Below, in pieces: positions 1 to 6,530 of a DNA stretch of 64,000 bases (position 1 is its first letter; every line of letters begins with the position of its first letter). A program made the position numbers and the translations under genes. This stretch comes from Flavobacterium araucananum (GTDB taxonomy: Bacteria > Bacteroidota > Bacteroidia > Flavobacteriales > Flavobacteriaceae): NCBI RefSeq assembly GCF_002222055.1, contig NZ_MUGS01000034.1:1-64000 (forward strand), given 5' to 3'. The notes beneath the pieces are model-generated. The model worked only from the letters and a program-made list of their open reading frames with translations, was not told the origin of the DNA and did not search any database.

Positions 1-264
1 TCTTTTTTCTTTGTTTGGTTCCTATCATTATCATTACTTCCTATTTTTTTTAATTTAAACAAAAAAGTAAGGAATAGCAAAATTTGGTCTTTTACTTCTT
101 TTTATTTTTTACTAGGCATTATAACAATATATTTTGTTTTTGATAAAACTTTTGAATTTAAATATAATTCAGCTTATTTTTTATCAATATTTACACCTTA
201 TTATTTCATTTTGTCATATTATTTTATTGTCTGGAGAAAATCATTAAGACAAGAGTCTATATAA
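1..264 (+). CDS. Membrane protein, C-terminal fragment (5' end outside the window)
   Basis: The frame is open from base 1 to a TAA at 262-264 and gives 87 residues. The product is strongly hydrophobic and aromatic: a Phe/Leu-rich segment at the start, a second around residues 30-47 and a third around 65-79, ending in a short basic/acidic tail (WRKSLRQESI). It looks like the last membrane helices of a polytopic protein. It sits directly before a row of toxin-tip and immunity-like cassettes, so a membrane-bound immunity role is possible but is only inferred from position. The family is not recognised. Confidence 0.6.
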   Translation, partial: SFFFVWFLSLSLLPIFFNLNKKVRNSKIWSFTSFYFLLGIITIYFVFDKTFEFKYNSAYFLSIFTPYYFILSYYFIVWRKSLRQESI

Positions 265-329
265 TTTGCACCACTGCTGAATTTGATTTATTAAAATTAG
301 TTTGGCTTACTAAAATAAAAATACTATGA
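265..329 (+). pseudogene. Remnant tail of a toxin-tip ORF (WLTKIKIL ending)
   Basis: The frame reading ...AEFDLLKLVWLTKIKIL ends in a TGA at 327-329 that overlaps the ATG of the next gene (ATGA). The same LxWLTKIK ending, with the same ATGA coupling to a small carboxypeptidase-regulatory-like gene, recurs at 764-798 and 1699-1731. Only the tail is left here; no start codon or body is visible. It is read as the 3' remnant of a larger secreted or polymorphic toxin ORF. Confidence 0.5.
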
Positions 330-649
330 TAAATTTTAAATATTTTATTATTTTCTTTTTTTTTATCTCATGTAATAATTCAAGATATTACGGATATGTA
401 TATAATTTCGAAAAGAGAAAGCCTTTAGAAGGAGTAAAGGTTTATGATATGTGTAATAAAAAAGTAATTACTACAGATAAAAAAGGATATTTTGAAATTG
501 ATCATGCAAAAAATTGTTCAGGTACTTTAGTGTTTCAAAAGACATACTATAATAGTGATACTATTCGTTCAATTTCTATCCAAAGTGGAGAATCTATGAT
601 AGAAGTTTTTAAGGGGGATACTATCTATTTAAAGTTAATAAAGGATTAA
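326..649 (+). CDS. Small lipoprotein with carboxypeptidase-regulatory-like domain
   Basis: The protein has 107 residues. The N-terminus is a hydrophobic signal ending in FFISC, a lipobox with Cys near residue 16, so membrane anchoring as a lipoprotein is expected. Residues ~20-65 (GYVYNFEKRKPLEGVKVYD...TDKKGYFEID) match the start of the beta-sandwich CarboxypepD_reg-like fold, and the protein ends DTIYLKLIKD. Two paralogous genes follow at 795 and 1728, and all three start on the stop codon of a toxin-tail ORF (ATGA). This arrangement suggests an immunity partner, which is inference. The codon composition is very AT-rich compared with the rest of the window. Confidence 0.65.
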   Translation: MINFKYFIIFFFFISCNNSRYYGYVYNFEKRKPLEGVKVYDMCNKKVITTDKKGYFEIDHAKNCSGTLVFQKTYYNSDTIRSISIQSGESMIEVFKGDTIYLKLIKD

Positions 650-662
650 ATTTCAGGAAAAT

Positions 663-763
663 ACGTAAAAATTGATACAAACTCCGCTCACGATCCAATA
701 ATACTTAAAATCGTTCTTTTCTTATTGTTGTCGCTACGAAGTCAGGAGACTTCGCAGAGCAGG
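663..763 (+). repeat. Toxin-cassette module, copy 1
   Basis: This is one of three copies of a ~80-100 bp module (others at 1276-1355 and 2087-2183). The shared core runs from CTCACGATCC through AAAATCGTTCTTTTCTTAT to GACTTCGCAGAGCAGG and contains the perfect 7-bp inverted repeat CGAAGTC/GACTTCG around AGGA. Copies 1 and 3 also share the upstream stretch ACGTAAAAATTGAT-CAAACTCCG. In copy 3 that stretch is the end of the preceding immunity-like gene. Copy 1 joins directly to a toxin-tail remnant at 764. Confidence 0.8.
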
Positions 764-798
764 GGCTAATGTGGCTAACTAAAATTAAGGTTTTATGA
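764..798 (+). pseudogene. Remnant tail of a second toxin-tip ORF
   Basis: The frame reads ...GLMWLTKIKVL and stops at TGA 796-798, overlapping the ATG at 795 (ATGA). It joins the repeat module in frame (SGDFAEQG-LMWLTKIKVL) with the whole toxin body missing. Compared with 1294-1731, this looks like a deletion between the module and the tail. Confidence 0.5.
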
Positions 799-1205
799 AA
801 ACTGTAAAAAAAACACTAATTCTTTTTTTTATTACATCTCTTATAATAATTCTATCTTTTTTTGGATTATTTTATTTTGGTAATTCCAAACCAAAAATTA
901 ATATTCCAAATGTAGATTATTGTCATGGTATAGTACTAGATGAAAAATTACAGCCAATTAAAAATGTAGAGGTTTGTGATATAAGTAGGCATCAAACCAT
1001 TTCAACAAGTATAAGTGGCTACTTTAAATTAGAAATAGACTCTATTACGTCTCCGGAACCATTAATCTTTAATAAAAAAGGTTATCAAATAGACACAGTT
1101 AATGTTGTGGGTATAATGCCGAGAAGTGAAAATGTTTTTTATCGCTTTATGAATAAAAAACCTGACACTATCATTATGAAAAAGTTAAATTTGAGGAAAC
1201 TCTAG
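795..1205 (+). CDS. Membrane-anchored carboxypeptidase-regulatory-like protein, immunity-like
   Basis: The protein has 136 residues. Residues 6-29 form one N-terminal membrane helix (LILFFITSLIIILSFFGLF). There is no lipobox Cys, so this paralogue is probably helix-anchored rather than lipidated. The extracytoplasmic part (GIVLDEKLQPIKNVEVCDI...SGYFKLEID...NKKGYQIDTV...DTIIMKKL) has the same pattern as the genes at 326 and 1728. The start overlaps the stop of a toxin-tail remnant (ATGA). The family function is unknown; immunity to a linked toxin is inferred only from repeated linkage. Confidence 0.65.
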   Translation: MKTVKKTLILFFITSLIIILSFFGLFYFGNSKPKINIPNVDYCHGIVLDEKLQPIKNVEVCDISRHQTISTSISGYFKLEIDSITSPEPLIFNKKGYQIDTVNVVGIMPRSENVFYRFMNKKPDTIIMKKLNLRKL

Positions 1206-1275
1206 CTCTTCAAAGTCTTCTAAATAAAAACTTAATTTGAAGTTATGCATTGTACGAAGTATTATTACTTACTTT

Positions 1276-1355
1276 CGGCTCACGATCCAATAATACTTAA
1301 AATCGTTCTTTTCTTATCGCTGTCGCTACGAAGTCAGGAGACTTCGCAGAGCAGG
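1276..1355 (+). repeat. Toxin-cassette module, copy 2
   Basis: This is the second copy of the module described at 663-763, with the same 7-bp inverted repeat (CGAAGTC AGGA GACTTCG) and the GCAGAGCAGG end. Here the reading frame YEVRRLRRAG passes through the module and continues into the metalloprotease-like fragment at 1357 onward. Confidence 0.8.
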
Positions 1356-1731
1356 GTACTATTATTTAAAAACTTGGGAATATCAAAATTCTAATGATGA
1401 AGATAAAAAATTTCAAGAAACCTCTGCTCATGAATTTGGTCATGAAGTTTTACAAGCTTACGGAGGTACTGCATTTTCATGGCAGCATAAAGGCAGTTCA
1501 TATTATTTTCCTCAAAATACAAAACCATTAAAAGGAAAAGAAACTGCTTGGGAATATATCACACATAGGGATAAAATGCCTGAGATATCAGGCGAAAATT
1601 ATCCTGTTTCTGGAGAGGTAGATTTGATGAAGTATTATAATAATGATAGAATAAAAGATACATTAAAAACTATTGCATCAGAAAAAGATGTTTTAGGTTT
1701 GATATGGTTAACTAAAATTAAAATAAAATGA
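1294..1731 (+). pseudogene. 5'-truncated metalloprotease-like toxin C-terminal domain (HEFGH)
   Basis: The frame is open from after a TAA at 1291-1293 to TGA 1729-1731, about 145 codons. It has no plausible start codon; the first in-frame ATG lies deep in the domain. It encodes YYYLKTWEYQN...FQETSAHEFGHEVLQAYGG...KETAWEYITHRDKMP...SGEVDLMKYYNN...LGLIWLTKIKIK. HEFGH (1429-1443) is a HExxH zinc-metallopeptidase motif; the third ligand is not obvious. Detached C-terminal domains following a conserved module are typical of Rhs/polymorphic toxin loci, where they serve as exchangeable tips. It is translationally coupled by ATGA to the lipoprotein gene at 1728. It is probably a silent orphan cassette. 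Confidence 0.6.
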
Positions 1732-2099
1732 AAATATATTTATTGATAATTCTAGCACTAATGTATTCATCTTGTGTAAATGACACAAAGCGTAATGCTA
1801 TAGAAGGTTTTGTCTATGATTCAAAAACCAAAAAACCAATTACAGACGTACAAGTGACTCAAAAATTAGATGGGAAGCGAGTTTTAGCAGGTACTACATC
1901 AAAAGTAGGGTATTTTAAGATAGATAAGATAACAGAACTAAAATTAGGTATGTAGACGCATAATCTTGCGAACTTATATTATTTAGAAAAAAAAGGATAT
2001 TTGATAGATACATTAATGAGTCATGGAGGAGTAAATGATATTGATAAAAGAGATTCTGTTTTTATGAAACCAAGTAGAATTGACAGACGTAAAAATTGA
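1728..2099 (+). pseudogene. Immunity-like lipoprotein gene interrupted by an in-frame TAG
   Basis: The frame begins MKIYLLIILALMYSSC (signal plus lipobox) and continues with GFVYDSKTKKPITDVQVTQ, the same domain as the neighbours. A TAG at 1953-1955 ends the reading after 75 residues. The same frame then goes on THNLANLYYLEKKGYLIDTL...SVFMKPSRIDRRKN to TGA 2097-2099, and this second part matches the C-terminal half of the gene at 795 (KKGY.IDT...). The intact length would be ~123 residues, so this is a nonsense mutation rather than a frameshift. The gene is coupled to the HEFGH fragment by ATGA. Confidence 0.7.
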
Positions 2100-2183
2100 T
2101 CCAAACTCCGCTCACGATCCTATATTAAAATCGTTCTTTTCTTATCGTTGTCGCTCCGAAGTCAGGAGACTTCGCAGAGCAGG
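2087..2183 (+). repeat. Toxin-cassette module, copy 3, with short out-frame tail
   Basis: This is the third copy of the module; its first bases are the last codons of the broken lipoprotein gene. An open frame runs through it (SAHDPILKSFFSYRCRSEVR...) and on to ...RRAGVLHENIRAV and a TAA near 2252. The downstream bases 2187-2211 form an imperfect hairpin (CTACACGAA/TTCGTGCTGTAG). No toxin body or WLTKIK tail follows this copy. Confidence 0.7.
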
Positions 2184-2298
2184 CGTACTACACGAAAATA
2201 TTCGTGCTGTAGCGAGGATAAATAGAAACTATAGCTTGCAAACTAAAAATTAAAATTGTTTAAAATATTTTTTATTAATAAACACTTTAGACACTTAT

Positions 2299-3516
2299 AT
2301 GAAAAAAAAAATAATCAAATTAGGGCAACCAATTTTTCTTTGCTCACTGCTTCTTCTTATTCTTAATGACTGGTTGTTTAAGGTTTTGTTTCATAATTTT
2401 ATTACCGGAAAGTTGTCTGACTTTGCTGGTTTGTTTGCTTTCCCTTTTTTTTGGAGTGCTTTATTTCCGAAGAAAATTAAGGAAATTCATTTATTTACTA
2501 TTTTGTTTTTTGTCTTTTGGAAAAGCCCTTTTTCAGATGTCTTTGTAAATTTTATTGGAGCATTTAGAGTGGTTGATTTCTCTGATAATATAGCACTCAT
2601 AAGTGTCTTTATTTCATTTCAACTATCAAAAAAAGAATATTTTATTCTAAAACTTAATCCCCTAATTTTGCAATTAATTATGTTGCTTTCCTGTTTCTCT
2701 TTTATTGCTACAACACAAAAAAGAGAGCCATGTGGCACAATTGAGTGTGATTTTTTGAACTTGTCTTTAATTAATGAAACAGATAAAAAGTTAGTGGTTT
2801 TGATTGACTTCAAATACTCTGAAAAAGAAATCTCACATTATAAAGAACAGCAGATTTTAGATAACATAAATGTTGGGCGGAAAGCCTTAGAAGAATGGCG
2901 TGGAGAGGGATCACATTCTTTCAAACCATCGGATTCAATTAAAATTATAAAAGTAATAAATGACAATTGGACTGCCCGCCAAAAAGCTAGTACTATAGCC
3001 CCTTTAATTCTTGATATTCATGCTTCTGCCAATGTATTATTGCCTTTATCTTTTTATGACAGTTTGATTGGATTTCCTGAAAGTTTCAAGATATCTATAT
3101 TTGACAGTGATTTGAAACCGATCAAGGTGTATGACAAAAAAGCATTCTTTGTCAAAATAAACCAAAACACAACGACAAAATTAGATGAATATTCAAGATC
3201 AAATAATTTAAAACTACTTTTTGGAGAGATAAAAAGACCTTTTGTCATATCCAACTGTTATGGGAAGTGGGAATCAAAAGGAAATGGAAATTTTAGTAAA
3301 ATAGAATTTAATTCACAGTTTTTTATCGATGACAAAACGGGAGATGTTTATAGGTGCGAAAACAAAAATGACACGATTTTGGTACATACTCCAAATCAGA
3401 TTTATATTGGAATTCTTAAAAACCCAAAAGATAATGAAATTGTCATTTCTTGGGATACAAAAGAAGTTGTTACGTACAGAAAATCTTTAAACCCAACTTT
3501 TTTATCCAAGAAATGA
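2299..3516 (+). CDS. Polytopic membrane protein with C-terminal soluble domain, function unknown
   Basis: The protein has 405 residues. The N-terminal third is hydrophobic with about four to five helices (residues 10-30, 42-55, 66-80, 96-108, 118-134) and contains NDWLFKVLFHN-FITGKLSDFAGLFAFP, a pattern I associate with an uncharacterised Bacteroidetes membrane family. From ~residue 140 it becomes a soluble alpha/beta region without recognisable motifs. It has its own spacer upstream and a strong hairpin terminator at 3531-3567. No function is assigned. It lies at the edge of the cassette array, so it may have arrived with it. Confidence 0.6.
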   Translation: MKKKIIKLGQPIFLCSLLLLILNDWLFKVLFHNFITGKLSDFAGLFAFPFFWSALFPKKIKEIHLFTILFFVFWKSPFSDVFVNFIGAFRVVDFSDNIALISVFISFQLSKKEYFILKLNPLILQLIMLLSCFSFIATTQKREPCGTIECDFLNLSLINETDKKLVVLIDFKYSEKEISHYKEQQILDNINVGRKALEEWRGEGSHSFKPSDSIKIIKVINDNWTARQKASTIAPLILDIHASANVLLPLSFYDSLIGFPESFKISIFDSDLKPIKVYDKKAFFVKINQNTTTKLDEYSRSNNLKLLFGEIKRPFVISNCYGKWESKGNGNFSKIEFNSQFFIDDKTGDVYRCENKNDTILVHTPNQIYIGILKNPKDNEIVISWDTKEVVTYRKSLNPTFLSKK

Positions 3517-3530
3517 TTTGAGTTAAATAA

Positions 3531-3567
3531 AAAAGGCTGTTCAAAAATACATTTTGAACAGCCTTTT
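3531..3567. terminator. Bidirectional hairpin terminator
   Basis: AAAAGGCTGTTCAAAA and its complement TTTTGAACAGCCTTTT flank a 5-base loop, with A/T tracts on both sides. It lies between the convergent genes ending at 3516 (+) and 3596 (-). Confidence 0.8.
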
Positions 3568-3595
3568 AGTCTTTTATTAAATAACAAAATAGGAA

Positions 3596-4003
3596 TTATT
3601 TGTCTTTGAATAATTTTTCAAGTCTTACCATCATTTCCTCTTTTTCTTTCAGCATACGCTCGTATAATGCAATTTTCTCTTCGTGTAGTTTAACCAATTG
3701 ATCAATTTGATTAATGGTAGAATTGTAAAATACAGATGCAGGTTGCTGACAATTGTCAAAAGTATTAGAAATAATATTTATTGCCTGCTCTTCATCAAAA
3801 TTCTGAAAAGCTTCGACAGGAATTTTTAAAGCATGTGAGATTTGATCCAGTACATCATCTTCAATTATATCTTTTTGCTCCAGCATAGAAATTTTCTTCT
3901 GATTCCAGTCATTTCCCAGATCAAAAGCCAATGCTTCTTGTTTGATGCCAAGCATTTCTCTGAAGCGTTTTACATTTCTTCCCTGATGTATTTTCTGTTC
4001 CAT
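3596..4003 (-). CDS. XRE-family helix-turn-helix regulator with coiled-coil tail
   Basis: The protein has 135 residues from ATG 4003; a longer frame would need a TTG at 4015 and gains nothing. Residues ~10-65 form a Cro/C1-type HTH (NVKRFREMLGIKQEALAFDLG...QKKISMLEQK...LDQISHALKIPVEAF). Residues ~95-135 are a charged heptad-like coiled coil (QIDQLVKLHEEKIALYERMLKEKEEMMVRLEKLF) that probably mediates dimerisation. It is a cytoplasmic DNA-binding protein with unknown target. A TATCTTTG box lies at 4029-4036, giving a short leader. Confidence 0.8.
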   Translation of the reverse strand: MEQKIHQGRNVKRFREMLGIKQEALAFDLGNDWNQKKISMLEQKDIIEDDVLDQISHALKIPVEAFQNFDEEQAINIISNTFDNCQQPASVFYNSTINQIDQLVKLHEEKIALYERMLKEKEEMMVRLEKLFKDK

Positions 4004-4028
4004 AATAAATATCAATTTTCTAAAGGCT

Positions 4029-4036
4029 CAAAGATA
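4029..4036 (-). promoter_or_regulatory. Candidate TAnnTTTG (-7) box for the XRE gene
   Basis: TATCTTTG on the minus strand, ~26 bp before ATG 4003, matches the Bacteroidetes -7 consensus TAnnTTTG. A second TATCTTTG lies at 4066-4073. No clear -33 TTTG element is seen. Confidence 0.45.
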
Positions 4037-4235
4037 AAGCCATTTGGATTAAAAATCCTGAATTTCAAAGATAAAAAAATATCACATAAAACACCCCCTT
4101 TTGTCAGATATTATATCTGCATTTAGAACAGATTATCCTTTTGAAAGAATGAAATTTTGCCCGCTGGAGAAGTCTCCGGCTTCGTACCAGTTCGAATGTT
4201 CTGTTTTTGTATTTACTTCTTATAAAAATGATTTC

Positions 4236-4320
4236 CCTAGCCCAGACAGCAGCGGCATCCTTTTATTTTTTTTCTTTAGAAAAATAAAAGATATACCGAA
4301 TGGCTGGAAATAGCTCCTAA
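4236..4320. ncRNA. Structured hairpin element, possible flavobacterial RNA motif
   Basis: The segment folds as nested pairings: ATC-TTTTATTTTT with AAAAATAAAA-GAT around a TTTCTTTAG-type loop, then CGG with CCG, then AGC with GCT, ending in GAAATAGCTCCTAA. The AGCCC...AGCGGCATCC...GAAATAGCTCC layout resembles an element I remember from many flavobacterial intergenic regions and may correspond to the Flavo-1 RNA motif, but I cannot confirm this. It lies ~100 bp upstream of the methyltransferase gene. The rest of the spacer 4004-4419 holds nothing else I recognise beyond the promoter boxes. Confidence 0.45.
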
Positions 4321-4419
4321 TAAAACCCACAAGAATTTTGTATCTTAGTTTTTAGTAACCCAATTTTATCCTGATCAATGAATAGTTGCATCAAAATAAA
4401 ATTTTTAAAATGACCACAA

Positions 4420-5187
4420 ATGCCTTGGAATCCAGAAATCTACAATAAGTTTAAAAACATACGTTATCAGCCATTTTATGATTTGGCGGACTTTATCAAA
4501 CCTGTGAGCGGAATGAAAGCGATTGATTTAGGTTGTGGTACGGGAGAACAGACGGCTATTTTAGCCGATAAATTTAGTGATGCTGATTTTTTGGGTGTTG
4601 ATTCTTCGGTAGAAATGCTGGAACAATCCAAGTCTTTAGAAACTGACAATTTGCATTTTCGTAAAGCAACTACAGAAGAAACATTGAAGTCAGGCGAGAA
4701 ATGGGATCTGATTTTTAGTAATGCAGCTTTGCAATGGTCAGATGATCATGAAACTTTGTTTACAGAGTTGGTAAAACTCGTTAACCCAAAAGGGCAATTT
4801 GCCATACAAATGCCTGTTCAGCCGGAGAATAAACTCAATGTAATTCTTACTGAATTGGTCGATGAAGAACCGTTTAAATCGTATTTGAAAGGTTATAAAA
4901 GGGATTCTCCTGTTTTGGGCATTGATGCTTATGCGCAAATTCTTTTTGATGGCGGATTGCAAGATCTTCAAATTCTGCAAAAAGTATATCCAATCATTGC
5001 AAATGATCATGAAACGCTTTATAATTTTATTTCGGGATCGGCTTTGATTCCGTATATCGAGCGTTTGGATGGCGATGAGAAAGCACTTTTTATTAATACT
5101 TATAAGAAGAGAATCGCACTGCATTTCCCAAAACTGCCGGCGATATATTCTTTTAAGAGGCTTTTGCTTTATGGCAGGAAAGGGTAA
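4420..5187 (+). CDS. tam: Trans-aconitate 2-methyltransferase-like SAM enzyme
   Basis: The protein has 255 residues, the usual Tam length. It begins MPWNPEIYNKFKNIRYQPFYDLADFI, typical of Tam (WxPxxYxxFxxxRxxPxxDLL). SAM-binding motif I is AIDLGCGTGEQT (~residues 34-45), followed by the acidic strand end GVDSS and post-motif SNAALQW. The family methylates trans-aconitate with SAM in the cytosol to relieve aconitase inhibition; other small-acid substrates are possible. It is monocistronic, with repeats downstream. Confidence 0.85.
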   Translation: MPWNPEIYNKFKNIRYQPFYDLADFIKPVSGMKAIDLGCGTGEQTAILADKFSDADFLGVDSSVEMLEQSKSLETDNLHFRKATTEETLKSGEKWDLIFSNAALQWSDDHETLFTELVKLVNPKGQFAIQMPVQPENKLNVILTELVDEEPFKSYLKGYKRDSPVLGIDAYAQILFDGGLQDLQILQKVYPIIANDHETLYNFISGSALIPYIERLDGDEKALFINTYKKRIALHFPKLPAIYSFKRLLLYGRKG

Positions 5188-5217
5188 ATAGTTATTTGCA
5201 CTAATGATATTAAAATT

Positions 5218-5453
5218 AAATCTGCTCAATCTGCGAGAGAGAATATTTTAATCTCTATATATTTAAACACATAGAGACATAGTTTTTAGGATTGTTAAAA
5301 AGACGTTTTACTTTGAATATTACCGCATAGACTGTGCGTAAAGCTATGTGTAAAAATCTAGTTTTTTTTAACTATCTGAATCAGGAACGTAGAATCTATG
5401 TTTCTATGTGTTTAATTTTTTTTCTCGCAGATGTAGCAGATTGAGCAGATTTT
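5218..5453. repeat. MITE-like inverted-repeat element, copy A
   Basis: The inner ends are AACACATAGAGACATAG (5266-5282) and CTATGTTTCTATGTGTT (5396-5412), near-perfect inverted repeats. They are enclosed by a second inverted pair (AAATCTGCTCAATCTGCGAG at ~5217 and CTCGCAG-GTAGCAGATTGAGCAGATTT at ~5426). A third internal pair CGCATAG/GCTATGTG sits inside. No ORF is present. Related elements lie at 5491, 10443, 31339 and 60161. Confidence 0.7.
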
Positions 5454-5490
5454 TTAATCTATTTAATTCTTTTAATCTGTGGCTATATTA

Positions 5491-5712
5491 AACACATAAC
5501 ATAGCTTTTAAGATTGTTTAAAAAGGCATTTCACTTTCAATAACACCGCATAGCTTGGTCGCAAAGCTATGTGAGAAAATCTAGTTTTTTTAAACTATCT
5601 CAATCAGGAACGTAGAATCTATGTTTCTATGTGTTCAAAATTTTTTCTCGCAGATGTAGCAGATTGAGCAGATTTTTTTTAATCTATTTAATCCTTTTAA
5701 TCTGTGGCTATT
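5491..5712. repeat. MITE-like inverted-repeat element, copy B
   Basis: This is a near duplicate of copy A in tandem. The left end is shortened (AACACATAACATAG) and the right end is CTATGTTTCTATGTGTT (5619-5635). The same trailing CTCGCAGATGTAGCAGATTG and ...TTTTAATCTGTGGCTAT tail runs up to the next gene. It differs from copy A by scattered substitutions and small indels. Confidence 0.7.
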
Positions 5713-5718
5713 ATTAAA

Positions 5719-6507
5719 CTATTGTGGCAATAAAGTTGATGGCGTGATACCGTACTTTTTTTTGAAAGCAAAAGAAAAATGAGAGAGATCTTCGAAACCG
5801 AGATCGAGATAAATATCCGATGGTTTCTTTCCTTTTTTTTCGATCAGAAAATAGCCTTCCTGAAGCCTTCTTTGTATGAGCCAATGACTTGGTGTATCTG
5901 AAAAAATGGCGGCAAAATCACGTTTAAAACCAGATATACTGCGACCGGTAAGATATGCAAAACGTTCCATACTGATATTAAACTTATAGTTCCTGTTCAT
6001 ATAAGCTTTTAGGTCGATCTTTTCGGGCGGTGCAAAATCAAAGAGAATATCTGTTAATTCAGGATTTTCTTTGATGAGAATCAAAAGCAACTCTTCGCGT
6101 TTTATATTTGAAAAAGTATCATCGATTTCGCCTCCATCATTATAATACGGCATTAGCGACAGGATAAAGTTGGGGACCAGATCACTTTTTCTGATGTGTA
6201 CAAATGATGCTTCGTTGGTATTATTTTGTGCAATAATTTTATGTTTGATGGCAAATTTTTCCAGAAATTGAGTATCAAGGATTACAACCACTTTTTCGAA
6301 TTCTCCATTTTGTTTTTGCTTGTTGTATCGTGCCAGATGATTTTTGCGCACAATGCAGCATTCACCTTCTTTGAGATGGTATTTACTAATTCCGTCATAA
6401 CCTTCGATAGTACCTTTTGCGAGGTACAAAAAGAAATGTTCAGCAATAAATTGTTCCGGAGATATTTCGGGACCAATATAGCAACTTTTAATTTCGGTAT
6501 ATCTCAT
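5719..6507 (-). CDS. AraC-family transcriptional regulator
   Basis: The protein has 262 residues from ATG 6507 (a GTG at 6516 would add three). The N-terminal ~150 residues form a cupin-like sensor region (ISKYHLKEGECCIVRKNHLARYNK). Residues ~165-262 carry two HTH motifs of the AraC/XylS type (FNISMERFAYLTGRSISGFKRDFAAIF, then KPSDIYLDLGFEDLSHFSFAFKKKYGITPS). It starts 23 bp after the stop of the MBL-fold gene on the same strand, so it is probably the last gene of the 9378-5719 operon and may control it. The inducer is unknown. Confidence 0.85.
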   Translation of the reverse strand: MRYTEIKSCYIGPEISPEQFIAEHFFLYLAKGTIEGYDGISKYHLKEGECCIVRKNHLARYNKQKQNGEFEKVVVILDTQFLEKFAIKHKIIAQNNTNEASFVHIRKSDLVPNFILSLMPYYNDGGEIDDTFSNIKREELLLILIKENPELTDILFDFAPPEKIDLKAYMNRNYKFNISMERFAYLTGRSISGFKRDFAAIFSDTPSHWLIQRRLQEGYFLIEKKGKKPSDIYLDLGFEDLSHFSFAFKKKYGITPSTLLPQ

Positions 6508-6530
6508 ATATTGCACTTAAGTATTCCGGT

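Noticed and set aside
738..763. AGTCAGGAGAC in the cassette modules (also near 1330 and 2158) resembles the cobalamin B12 box
   Set aside because: The true B12 box at 45486 continues CCTGCC and has the upstream riboswitch segments; the modules lack them and continue TTCGCAG. The likeness is limited to a short shared string.
4738..5229. 163-codon minus-strand ORF over the methyltransferase gene
   Set aside because: Antisense shadow without motifs; the plus-strand gene is clear.
5188..5718. Short ORFs in the MITE-like spacer
   Set aside because: All are short, fall on inverted repeats and lack start context.
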